A DNA stretch of 64,000 nucleotides from Balamuthia mandrillaris (taxonomy: Eukaryota > Discosea > Longamoebia > Balamuthiidae): the NCBI GenBank assembly GCA_031835245.1, contig JAVKOQ010000010.1:62001-126000 (forward strand), written 5' to 3'. The notes beneath the pieces are model-generated. The model did not search any database, was not told the origin of the DNA, and saw only the letters and a program-made list of their open reading frames with translations. Position 1 is the stretch's first letter, and every line of letters begins with the position of its first letter. A program made the position numbers and the translations under genes. Shown here piece by piece: positions 33,559 through 43,590 of the stretch.

Positions 33559-35076
33559 TTACGTGTAAATATGCTTTGGTGCCGTCGAGTTGCCACCTGC
33601 ATCGTTTTCAAGTCCGTTCACGTCCAAAGTCTCGTTCGTTTTCAAAGTTCCCGTTGTTGTGAAGCTCCTGCGGCCAAAGGTTCCCTCAGGGGTGAGCGTA
33701 GCCGGCTCTCCTTTCTCCGCTTGCTTCCCGTTTGGTTGAGCGTGGGCTCCATAGAAGTGTGCGACCAAGCCCCTTCCGCCGTTGCTTTGCGGTTGCGATT
33801 GCGCAAGGGTTTGTTGTGATGAAGAAGAAGTGCTGCTGTTGTTGGCGTCCTGGATCCGGTGGGTTGCTTGAAGCGGTGAGCTGCGTAACTGCTCTTCTTC
33901 CTCCTTCCAGCTGGTCATGATAGCAGAGGCAGCGGTGTCATGGGATTTGAAGGCGGGAGAAGAGGTGGCGGATGGTGATGAAGAGGAAGAAGGGGAGGAA
34001 GGGGAGTGAAAGCTAGCGTTTGCCTCTGCAAAAAGTTTTTCTCGTGTGTCCTTGTCCAAGGTGTGGACGGCGTTGTGGCGCTCCAGAAAGGCGAGGTCCT
34101 CATCGACCTCCTGCTCTTCGATCGTGTAATTCACTTTCAGCAACGGCGTAGCCGCGGTGGCGCCTGTCCCTGTCACCTTTCGCCGCTCTTCGAGTCTTCT
34201 GTCCTCTTCCTCTTCCTCCTCCTCCTCCTCCTCCTCCTCTGCTTCACCACCGCCGCTGTGCACTCCGTTTGGAAGGAGCTTGGCCGCCGCGTCGTGTGCT
34301 GTGCCTTCCTCTTCCTCTGTGCCTGCTTCTCTCTCCCTAACAACCTCCATACCATCCGCCGCCTCCTCTTCCTCTGCCTGCTCCTTCTTTATCTTATTCC
34401 TCGCAGCACCCATCCCAACCAACGTTGCACCAGAAGCACCCTCAGCACCACCAGAGGACAAGCTAAAGCATGGTCGCTTGGGCGGGGCTCCCTTGCAGCC
34501 CATGCGCCTCCACTTCCTGGCCCTGTAGAGCCACCACTGCTCCTCCACCATCTTTTGCTTCTTCCGGAGGCGCAGCTTGAGCTTGTCCTGGAGGACGTCT
34601 ATGGCATGGCCGTACTCCTCCTCGGCCTGCTGCAGCTGGGCCTGGAAGACGTGCAGCACGTTCTCCTGGCTGTACTGCCGCCACTTCTCGATGCTCCACA
34701 GCTTCTTGCGCTGGAGCTCCGCCAGGTGGGCCACCTTTTGGAGGTATCCCGCGTGCGTGCCCTCCATGATGGCCTGCAGCTCCGCCTGATGTTGCTCCAT
34801 TGGGCTGCTGGTCTCGTGGTGGTGGTGGTCGGTGTTGTCGTTGCCAGTGGCGGCGGGTGGGTGGTGTGGGTTGGAGGAGGAGGAGGAGGAGGCGGCAGCA
34901 GCACTCGCTTCAGCTCCCTCAGCCCCACCACCACCCCCCATGCTGGGCGAGGAGAGGGCAGGAGGTTGGATGATGGCGGAAGGCTTGGAAGGAGGGGGAG
35001 AGGAGGAGGTGGCGGGTCCACCGCCATCCCCTCCTTCCGCCGAGTTGGTAACTTGAGTCCCTTCTTCTCCTTCCAT
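33559..35076 (-). CDS. Sds3/BRMS1-like subunit of the SIN3-HDAC corepressor
   Basis: Single-exon gene of 505 codons. The recognisable core lies at residues about 92-190: AELQAIMEGTHAGYLQKVAH, then LQRKKLWSIEKWRQYSQENV and a long amphipathic helix ending LKLRLRKKQKMVEEQ. This matches the Sds3-like coiled-coil family, whose members (Sds3, BRMS1, Dep1) dimerise and scaffold SIN3-HDAC complexes. GTHxxYL is the most telling motif. N-terminal Gly/Ser/Pro and His runs and a mid-protein poly-Glu tract (near residue 275) are low complexity. VNYTIEEQEVDEDLAFLERH after it looks ordered but is unassigned. A nuclear role in histone deacetylation is inferred from the family. The antisense ORFs over this gene are shadows. 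Confidence 0.75.
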   Translation of the reverse strand: MEGEEGTQVTNSAEGGDGGGPATSSSPPPSKPSAIIQPPALSSPSMGGGGGAEGAEASAAAASSSSSSNPHHPPAATGNDNTDHHHHETSSPMEQHQAELQAIMEGTHAGYLQKVAHLAELQRKKLWSIEKWRQYSQENVLHVFQAQLQQAEEEYGHAIDVLQDKLKLRLRKKQKMVEEQWWLYRARKWRRMGCKGAPPKRPCFSLSSGGAEGASGATLVGMGAARNKIKKEQAEEEEAADGMEVVREREAGTEEEEGTAHDAAAKLLPNGVHSGGGEAEEEEEEEEEEEEDRRLEERRKVTGTGATAATPLLKVNYTIEEQEVDEDLAFLERHNAVHTLDKDTREKLFAEANASFHSPSSPSSSSSPSATSSPAFKSHDTAASAIMTSWKEEEEQLRSSPLQATHRIQDANNSSTSSSSQQTLAQSQPQSNGGRGLVAHFYGAHAQPNGKQAEKGEPATLTPEGTFGRRSFTTTGTLKTNETLDVNGLENDAGGNSTAPKHIYT

Positions 35077-35948
35077 AGTTATCGAAAAGACTTTTTGTTT
35101 TGTTGTTTTCTGTTTTTTTTTTTTCTATTCCGAAATTATTTTTTTGCTTTTTAGATAATTTTATTTATTATTATTTATTTTTATTTTTCTTTTCTTTCGG
35201 TTCTTTTTAAATGTTTGGATGTTCTCTTCTCTTATACTCTTATTTTTTTTTAAACTTTAAAATAAACAAATAGACAAAAACAAGTTAAGCGGAGATATGT
35301 TATGGAACAAAAAGAAAAGTGTGGATTATGGTTTTTTTTTTTCCAACAACAAACAAAGGAGCGGTTTATTTTGGTTGCTTTGTTTTGTTGTTTTTGTGGG
35401 TGACACCGTCCAATCGATAACAAGAAGAAGTCAACTTGCAAGTTCACCGTTTCATTTATTTTTGTTTGGTGTGTTCCCAACTATCACGTACCAACATGGA
35501 AGAGAGACAGAGAGCTTGACCGAGTGAGTGCTGCTGGGTGAGCTCTATTGTCAAAGAAAAAAACGCATGGGGGGGGTGGAGAAAAGAAGAGAGGCATAGA
35601 AGCGGTTCATCGCTGTGCTCTCTCCTCCTGCTGGGTCCCGTGTGTAGTGAGTTTCAGCTTTGATTTCTGATTGAGAGTTTAAAGTTTGATTTTTCATTAG
35701 TCACGAAATTTGTCTTGCAATCGTTTTTCATAAATTCTCCTTAATGCAAATCACTGGTTTTTTCGATTTTCCATTGGCCGCTATTCTTTTAGCCAATTCA
35801 TTTTCAGATATTCGATCGATCTCGCCTAAAGGAAAGAACATTTTTAAGGAGGCGCGTAACGAACAAGAAGAGGTCTCTAGCACTGCTTGGGAAGTCCGAC
35901 TCCTGCGTGCCCGCTAATGCGGAGATTGTCAACCATCGCGAACCCCGA
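35077..35948. promoter_or_regulatory. Divergent AT-rich spacer
   Basis: This 872 bp spacer separates the starts of the Sds3-like (-) and DUF599 (+) genes. It is strongly AT-rich from 35095 to 35290 with many homopolymers. It has a G8 run at 35568-35577 and no GTCGAC cluster. Short ORFs at 35250-35527 lack any support. Confidence 0.35.
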
Positions 35949-37354
35949 ATGAGTGTGTCGCTAAGCTCCCTGGACCTAGACCTCAGCACCAACGAGATCG
36001 TTTGCCTCACCTTGTCCGTGGCCTTGTTTTGTCTCTACCACGTCTTCTACTTTTGGGTCGTTGTGTTCAAGGAAGGGGCCGTCACTTTGGGGAAGAACCT
36101 GCATTTCCGGCGGGAATGGACGAGGACCTTGGCGCTTCGTGCGGAGGTTGAGCCCATCCTGGCGATTCAAACTTTTCGCAACAACAACATGGCCTCCAGT
36201 TTTCTTGCCTCCACGAGCATCATTGTTGGGTTTGGTATCCTTAACATCGGTACATAGTTCTTGTTCTTGTTATTCTTCTTGTTCTTGTTCTTGTTCTTCT
36301 TCTTCTTCTTCTTCTTGTTTTTGTTCTTCTTCTTCTTCTTCTGCTTCTTCTTCTTCTTCTTCTTGTTCTTGTTCTTCTTCTTCTTCCTGTTCTTCTTCTT
36401 CTTCTTCTTCTTCTTCTTCTTCTTCTTCTTCTTTTCTCTTTTTTTTTTTTTTGTTTTGTTTTGTTTTGTTTTTTTTGTTTGTTTTGTTTGTTTTTTCTTC
36501 TTCTTGTTCTTCTTCTTCTTCTTCTTCTTCTTCTTCTTCTTCTTCTTCTTCTTCTTCTTCTTCTTCTTCTTCTTCTTCTTCTTCTTCTGCTTCTTCTGCT
36601 TCCGTTCTAACGCCTTTTTTTTACAGCAATCGATCCAGGCAACGAGCTTGACGACAACAGCATCCTTCGAATGGCTATTCTTTCCATTCTCTTCTTTATT
36701 GCGTTCTTCTTTTTCTCCCTCTCCATTCGGAGCTACAATCACTCTGCCTTTCTCGCCGGTATACAGCCACCGGCAGAGGGATGGGGCAAAACCTCGTCAC
36801 GGTTAGGCAAGGTTCGTGTTGGGTTCTTGTCTTATTTGTAGCTTCTTTTTTTTGTTGCTTTCTTGTCATTTCTTGTAGTTACGTTTGTTCTTGCCGTTTC
36901 TTTCCGTCATTTCTTTCTTGTGGAGTCTTCCATCTTCCTACAGTTTCTTGCCGTTTCTTTCTTGTTCTGAGTTGCTTGCGATTCTGTCTTTCAGTTTAAG
37001 AAATGGAACCACCACAACAATAATCACCACTTGGAGACTGACTTGACAAAACGAACTTCTTCAACCACAACCTCAAGCCAACAAGTTGAAGCGAATACCT
37101 CAAATGTCAACGAAGACGACAAGAAAGATGCATTGGGAAGAGCCATCACGCTGAAGGGAAAAAAGAAATGGGAACTGCATTACAGCGTGCTAAAGCACCA
37201 AATGACAGCTGCTGCAGTCTACTGGACGCTTGGACTGCGAGGATTCTACTTTGCCATCCCAATTGGCTTCTGGTCCGTAGGCCCCTTTTGGATGTTGGGC
37301 ACTTGCTTCATTGTGCTGTTGATTGTATTGTTACAAGACTTTGTTATAGCATAA
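35949..37354 (+). CDS. DUF599-family membrane protein
   Basis: Three exons: 35949-36249, 36627-36811 and 36995-37354, giving about 281 residues with matching phases. The start is the ATG at 35949; the frame is open upstream without an ATG. Four hydrophobic segments are visible: around residues 18-38 (IVCLTLSVALFCLYHVFYFW), 80-100, 120-140 and at the C terminus (FIVLLIVLLQDFVIA). The DUF599 hallmark is clear: a Trp after an Arg (RREWT), then ILAIQTFRNNNMASSFLAST. The family is found in bacteria, plants and protists and has no known biochemical role. Its location is probably an intracellular or plasma membrane. Intron 1 consists almost entirely of CTT repeat. The stop is 19 bp from the stop of the convergent ankyrin gene. 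Confidence 0.85.
36258..36600 (+). repeat. (CTT)n / (TTC)n tract filling an intron
   Basis: Some 340 bp of TTC/CTT/TTG triplets with a short T/TTTTG-rich interruption at 36440-36497. It occupies intron 1 of the DUF599 gene (36250-36626). The longest near-pure block is at about 36500-36590. It is pyrimidine-rich on the sense strand. Confidence 0.95.
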
Positions 37355-37373
37355 AAAGAAAAAGTACAAAAGT

Positions 37374-38707
37374 TTAACTGTTCTCTTGTATCCATTTATA
37401 AAGATCCAAACTTTTGGTGTGCTTTATCACCAACTCACGGTGCCAAGGGCACCCATGTTTCCTTGCCCACCTAAGCACTTTCAAATGTCCACCTCTCACC
37501 GCCTCTGTGCAAGTGGCTTCATTCCACGGGCACCCATTCTCACGTGCCCATTTCACGACTTTAAGTTGCCCGCACCTGGCGGCCTCACTGCAGATTCTCT
37601 CATCCCATGCGCACTGCGCCGTCTCTCTCAGCCATTTCAACACTTCCAACTGTCCACTGGCAGCTGCAAGACGACAAGCGTCCTCCTTTGGCCAGTGCAA
37701 GTCTTGTTGATGAGCCCATTGCAAGACGTTCAGGTGACCATCCTCTGCTGCCCGACAACAAGCCAGACCATCCCACAGAGAAGGATCTTGTTGGACGATC
37801 CACTGCAACACCTCCACATGACCTCGCTGCCCTGCACAGATACAAGCCCATTTTTCCCAACGGCAGCCCTGTTGGCGAGCCCACTGGAGCACTTCGAGGT
37901 GGCCAAACGCGGCAGCGCTGGTACAAGTAGAGTATGTGAGAGGACAACCTTGTTTGCAAAGCCATTTTAATACTTCCAGGTGACCTCCCTCTGCTGCCAC
38001 CTCACAGGATGCACCTATTGCGTGTTTGTTTTTTTGTTGGTACCAAAAGGAGATACAAACGCTCTATAAAAAAGAGTAAGCAAACCCCAAGGGCATCCAT
38101 TCTCATGAGCCCACCGCAGCACTTCTAAGTGCCCGTGCTTGGCTGCTGCAGTGCAAGTAGTTTCATCCCAATGACATCCGTTCTCCCGCAACCACTTCAA
38201 AACTTCCAAGTGACCTCCCCTGGCTGCACTGGCACAAGTCCAACTATCTATCAACAAACCACCTTTTTGCATCAGCCACCGCAACACCTCGAGGTGGCCT
38301 TTGGCTGCAGCGTTGTTGCACATCTGCCTCTCATTCCAAGGACAGAGTTGCTCATGCAGCCATTGCAACACTTCCAAGTGGCCTCCCTCCGCAGCCTGAG
38401 AGAAGGTCCACTGGTCCAGGCGCCGGTTCTCTTCATTGACGTGCTTGAGCACCGCCAAGTTCCCTTGGGCCGCAGCTTCGCCAGAGGTCTCGTTGCATAA
38501 GTGGTAGCCGTTGTGTAGCGCCCATTGAAGGTTGCCCACGGAGCTGCACGCCCACGGGATCGAGAGCCTGCGTTTGTTGTTGTCCACCTCCGGCGGGAAA
38601 CAAGTGCAAAAGAACCATCGACGGCAGGTCCTGGCGGCCAACCCCACCGCTCCTTTGGGCAGGAAGCTTAGGACATGCGCGACCAGCTCTGCCGGTAGTT
38701 CTTCCAT
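37374..38707 (-). CDS. F-box protein with short ankyrin-type repeats, copy 1
   Basis: Two exons, 38707-38086 and 38014-37374, giving about 420 residues. The N terminus is an F-box (MEELPAELVAHVLSFLP...AARTCRRWF), expected to bind Skp1 of an SCF ubiquitin ligase. It is followed by about 12-13 repeats of roughly 26-28 residues with the core GHLEVLKWLRENGCHWDETT. These shortened WA-type ankyrin repeats are known from amoebae, oomycetes and giant viruses of amoebae. They probably form the substrate-binding part. The intron splits one repeat in phase 1 (CPWG|A). The 5' flank carries the triplicated GTCGAC element at 38727-38956. The C-terminal end LDLYKWIQENS breaks the repeat pattern. Confidence 0.85.
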
Positions 38708-38726
38708 TCATTAGTTCCGGTTGCTG

Positions 38727-38956
38727 AATGTCGACGTTAAAAGAACAGAACACAGTTTGTTGTCAAATGCTGCATTTTTTGTTCTGTTTGAATGTCGACA
38801 ATATCGTGAATGTAGACGTTAAAGGACGGAACACAGTTCGTCGTCAAATGCTGCAATTTTTGTTCAGTATTTATGTCGACAATATCCAGAGATGTCGACA
38901 TTAAAAGAACGGAACACAGTTCGTCGTCAAATGCTGCAATTTTTGTTCTGGTTGAA
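38727..38956. promoter_or_regulatory. Three-copy promoter repeat with GTCGAC palindromes
   Basis: Three imperfect units of about 64-66 bp start at about 38728, 38810 and 38892. Each begins ATGTCGACGTTA, or a one- or two-base variant of it, then GAACACAGTTCGTCGTCAAA and ATGCTGCAATTTTTGTTC. Short linkers with a further GTCGACAATATC separate them. GTCGAC is at 38730, 38794, 38875 and 38894; unit 2 has the variant GTAGAC at 38812. It lies just upstream of the ankyrin gene (start 38707, -) and about 250 bp upstream of the NT-C2/DIL gene (start 39210, +). A shared promoter or enhancer is inferred. Confidence 0.65.
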
Positions 38957-39209
38957 GGTTTTTCTCATTTCTTTCTGTCGATTTTTTCGATAAACATTTC
39001 ATAATTATTAACAAAAACAAAAAAAGAAAGTTAAAGAAAAATAATTTGGATTTGGTGTTTGATTCAAAGGTGACCTTTTCCTTCCTTCCCTCCTTCCTTT
39101 CCTTCCTTCTCCCCTCCCTCCTTATTCTTCTTTCTTCTTCATGCACTCTTCTCTCCCTCACGCTTTCTTTTTCTTTTTTTCTTGAAACACACCCAAAAAA
39201 AATAAATAA

Positions 39210-42200
39210 ATGAACAAAACATCATCGTCAAATGCAGCGGCGGCACCAGCAGCAGGAGGAGGAGGGAAGCACGGCGGCAGATCGAGCAGCAGCAAAAAAA
39301 TGCCAAAGAAAAAGACGGAAATAAAGGTGCAGATCGAGCTCACCCTCAAGACGCTCTACAACCTCTCCAAGGAACTGAACGGCAAGGAGGTGGCGATCGC
39401 GTGGCGGCGCGGCTCCAAGGCGGAGAACAGGGGGGAGAGCAAGACCAGCGCCATCCGCAGCGGCATCGCTGTCTTTGGGGACCAGTTCACGCTGCACTGC
39501 ACCCTCTTTCAGGACCCCTCTTCCCTCAAGTACGAAGGCAAGAAACTCGAACTCCTGGTGAAACTACAGGTTTCGTTTCCTCTCTTCTTCGCTCTTCTCT
39601 CGTTCTCTCGTTCTCTCTTCTCGCTTCTCTTCTCGCTTCTCTCTTCTTTCGTTCTCTCGTTCTCTGCTTCTCTGCTTCTATCTTCTCTGCTTCTCTCTTC
39701 TCTCCCTCTCCTGTGTCTCTGTCTCTGTCTCTGTCTCTGTCTCTGTCTCTGTCTCTGTCTCTGTCTCTGTCTCTGTCTCTGTCTCTGTCTCTGTCTCTGT
39801 CCTCTGTCTCTGTCTCTGTCTCATCTCTCTCTCTCCCCGCTCTCTGGTTTCTCTTTGAGGTTTTCATATTTGCTGTTCTTCTCTTGCATTTGTTGCTTTA
39901 AAAGGGAGAGGGAAGCAGTTCCTCATCAAAAAAGAGCACCAGTGGGGGAGGTAAACCGTTGGCCAAAGCGGTGGTGGACTTGACCGAGTTTGCGACCAGC
40001 GGCATCAAAGAGAACATCTCCTTTCCTCTCGTCATGAAAGGAGAGCATCACAAGAAGAAAGGCAGCAAAATCATTGGCCGGGGAAAGAGCAAGTCATCCG
40101 CTTCTTCTTCCACTCCAGGAAAGGACAAAGGCAAAGTTCCAGCGATCAAAGCAGACGTGAAGACCGTTTGGACGCATTACAACAAGAAAAAGATTGCTAC
40201 CAAAGCAGAGGCGGACTCCCTCGCTGCATCTTCTTCATCATCTTCTTCTTCTGATCCAACAGCAGCAACGACGATTACAGATGCCTCCACTCTGTCATCT
40301 TCTACAAGAAAGAAGGACACAGTGAAGATAGATGGAGTGGAGCATGACTTGATAACGGTGGATGAGGGAGGTGCCTCCGAAGAGGAGCAAACTACTGTTG
40401 CTGAGTTCACCGAAATGGAAGACGACACCGAAAGCGAGTTTACAGAGTCATCAGAGGATGATGATGACGAAGATGAAGATGATGGCTTCAAGAAAAAAGC
40501 AGTAACGAAGAAGAGAGCAGAAAAGAGCGATGAAGAAGACAAAAGTGTTGAAACACTTTCGACGTTAACAACTGCATCCCTTCGTAACAGCAGCAGCATA
40601 GAAACGACTTCTTCTGGTGGTAAAACGCTTTCGCCTTCCCGTAGTTTCGAAAATGTTGCTGTCGCAGAGAAGGTAACAAAAGGGAAAGAAAAGAAAGAAG
40701 ATGGAGCAAAGGAGGATGGTCACGCAAGAAACTTGATGATAGCCTCAACTGCCGTTCCGAAAGATTTACTTCTTCATGTTGCTGAAGATGAAGAGAAGAA
40801 TGCAACAATCAAGAAACTTCAAGCTGAGTTGAAAAAAACTCAAGAAGAGCTCCAACAAATGGAGAAAGAGAGAGAGAAAGACGCTCAACTGAATGACGTC
40901 AGCTCAAAACAAGAAGTGAAACAGCTGAAGAAAGAAGTTCTAGAGTTGAAAAAGTTTCAAAAGGAGGCGCAAAAAAGTCAAGAAGAGCTCAAACGATTAG
41001 AAGCGGAGTTGAAGGAGGAGAGAAGAAAAGTGGAAGTGGAAAAAAGAGAAAAGAGGGACATGGAGCGAGATATGAAGAACATGGAAAGCAAATTGCGAAC
41101 GGCAGAGAAAAAAGTGGACGAGTTCGAGTCGAAGAAGAAGAAACAGGAAGAAAGCAATAACACCAATAAGAAGCTGACTAAGAAAGAGTTAATGGCGACT
41201 GCGGCAGCTGCAAACGAAACGATCGCAGCAATGAAGGAGGAGAAAGAGAGAAAAGAAAAAGAGTTGGAGCAAGCCAACAAAGAAAAAATCAAACTATCGA
41301 AAGAGGCGGAACTACTGCGTCAGCAAACAGAAGAGCAATCAGCGGAACTGGAACGAAAGGCAATGTTGTTTACCGCGTTGAGAGCAGAGTTTGAGAAGTT
41401 GAAAGAAGCCACTACCATGTCCTCTGCTTCGGCTGCTGCTGCTTCCGAAACTTCTGCTTCTGCTGCGTCGTTGTTGGAAAAACGAAATGCAGAATTAGAG
41501 ATTGAGATAGCGAGAGTAAGCGCAGAATTGGAGCAGACCAACTTCATTGTGGTGGAAAAGGACAAAGAACTGCTGCGATGGAAAGACAAAGTTAAAGCTC
41601 TCGAGCTCGAAGCGAAGAGAGTGGAGGAGAAATGCAATGCTCGTGTAATGGCCGCTGAAGCAAAAGCCAAATCAGCGACTCTGAAAAAGGATGCAACAAA
41701 GATAGAAGAAGAAAAAGAAAGAGAAGAAGAGATAGCACGGTTGAAAGAAGAACTAGATGATAGAAAAACAAAAATAGAGGAGCAAAAGAAACGCATAGAA
41801 CGTTTGGAAGAACAGCTTGAAGAACTTCAAGAACAACAACATCAACATGATGGAGGAGATCAAACCATGAGCAAACAGGCAGATGAAGAGGAAGAGGAAG
41901 AAAAAGAGAGGTTGAAAGAGATGAAGAAGAAAGCTGAAAAGGCCGTGAAGCGTTTGGAAGAAGAGAATCGAGAAAAACAACTGACAGTAGAACGCCTTCA
42001 AAAACTACTCAAAAAATTGGAGGAAGAGAGGAAAAAAGAAAAGAAAGAGAAGAAAGAAGCAAACCACAAAGACGAAAGAGAAGACGACGATGAAGAAACA
42101 AAAGTCATTCAACAGTTAACAACACAACATATTTATTGCATGAAGAACGCTTTCTCGAAGGAAGGAACTCATATCTCAGCCGCTCAACTGTGCAAAGAGT

Positions 42201-43539
42201 TGGTGGAAATGAGAGCATTAGAGGATGACCCACCACACGAAACTCTGTTGGCAGCTATCATTACGTCGTTGAAGAACGTCTCGACTGCTGCTCGCGAGGA
42301 TAACGTTATGCTTGTTCGTTGGCTTTCGTTTGTTTGTCACTTTCATGAACAGCTGGAGAATGAGGTTGGGACCAGCGAAGATGAGAACAGTGGCGACATT
42401 CCACGAAATGGCATATGGATACCTCCTTCGCGTCGAGTAACAGCGCTTGTACCGACGAGCGAGAACGGAGATACGAGTCACCAATACGATGACGAAGACG
42501 ACCAAGATGAGGAGGATGACGATGCTGTCGCTCAGTTCTTCAAACGGCTTGAAAGGCTCATATTCGAGATCTACTCCAACTTTGTCTCCAACTGTTTAAA
42601 GGTATCTATCGCTTCTATGTTATTCTTCTTTTTATTCTTACTGTTTTTTTTTTAAAAAAAAAAAGAGCATAAACACTGTCGTAGTTGGTGGAATACTTCA
42701 ACAGGAATTATCTATCTTTGCTACTGATGGGTATGGCTACTTTCCTCTTATCATTTATTTTTGCCACACAAATAACAAAAAACAAAAAAAAAACACCAAA
42801 ACACAGTACTTCGATAGCTGGACACGAATCTTCCAACAAAGAGTTCACCTCCGTGTTGACAAAAGCTCTAAAGCTGTTGCGACAACAACATCTCTTCGAC
42901 TCTGTCATTCAACAGTTCTTTTGTCAGCTGTTCTACAACACAAACGCCCGCATCATCAACACTTTAGTTGACAGGAAGGAGCTGTGCACCTGCGGCAACG
43001 GCTTCCAGATAAAACTTGGTCTCTCACAGCTGGAAGAATGGGTTTCTAAGCAAGGAAGAAAGCTTTTCGGTGTGGCTAGGTTTGTTTCTCTTCTTCGCTC
43101 TCTTCTATCTCCTCTTTGTCTCGCTCTCGCTCTCTTCCCCCACGTTTTCTCTCTATTTTCCTATTCTGAGAAAATTGTATAAATAGACAATATTTAAGCC
43201 ACGCGACGGAAGCGGCGAATGTGTTGGTGGTCGATAAGGAAATGTTCGGCGATGAAGCCATGATAGCCTCCATCTTCCCCACTCTCTCCGTGTTCCAGAT
43301 TTATCACCTATTGGACACCTTTCAACCTGATCAGTGCGTTTGCTTCTCTTATCTCCACTTTTTTTCGCTCTCTTGTTAACGAAATGCAATAACATACAAA
43401 CAGGTTTTCTCCGGAAGGAGTATCATCATCGGTGCTTCGCCACTTGGAAGGACTGTGCTCCAAAGCCAAACAACATCAATCCACTTCGCTAAAACTAAAC
43501 GAGACAGCGCTCTTAACTTTACCCACGAACAAAAGATGA
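39210..43539 (+). CDS. NT-C2 / coiled-coil / DIL domain protein, copy 1
   Basis: Six exons: 39210-39569, 39905-42601, 42685-42730, 42818-43079, 43187-43333 and 43404-43539, giving about 1215 residues. Residues about 35-160 form an NT-C2 domain (IKVQIELTLKTLYNLSKEL; VAIAWRRGS; HCTLFQD), a lipid-binding C2 variant. The middle 500 residues are long coiled coil with an acidic Ser-rich part before it. From about residue 770 comes a DIL (dilute) domain: QQLTTQHIYCMKNAFSKEG, LVRWLSFVCHFHEQLENEVG, QQFFCQLFYNTNARIINTLV, CTCGNGFQIKLGLSQLEEW and IYHLLDTFQPDQ. DIL domains occur in class V myosin tails and afadin and bind cargo or Rab GTPases. There is no motor domain, so it is likely a membrane-to-cytoskeleton tether. 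Its exon 5 (147 nt, phase 2 at both ends) has an exact counterpart in the gene at 56806-62084. The very short exon 3 and the exon 4 acceptor are the least certain parts. Confidence 0.83.
39714..39802 (+). repeat. (TCTCTG)n hexanucleotide repeat in intron 1
   Basis: About 14 tandem TCTCTG units within intron 1 (39570-39904) of the NT-C2/DIL gene. The rest of the intron is also CT-rich with CTTCTCT units. It is sense-strand pyrimidine-rich. Confidence 0.95.
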
Positions 43540-43590
43540 AAGAGAAGAAGGAAGAAAAATACTCTGTGAATAGCACTTTTTTTTTTAAGA

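Noticed and set aside
34006-35154. 382-codon + strand ORF opposite the Sds3-like gene
   Set aside because: Shadow frame with low-complexity Leu/Gly runs; the - strand has the GTHxxYL coiled-coil core.
36167-36806. Poly-Lys and poly-Phe ORFs across the CTT repeat
   Set aside because: Pure translations of an intronic triplet repeat; the DUF599 exons splice around it in phase.
38727-38956. CRISPR-like array
   Set aside because: Only three units, imperfect, with no uniform unique spacers, in a eukaryotic promoter region.
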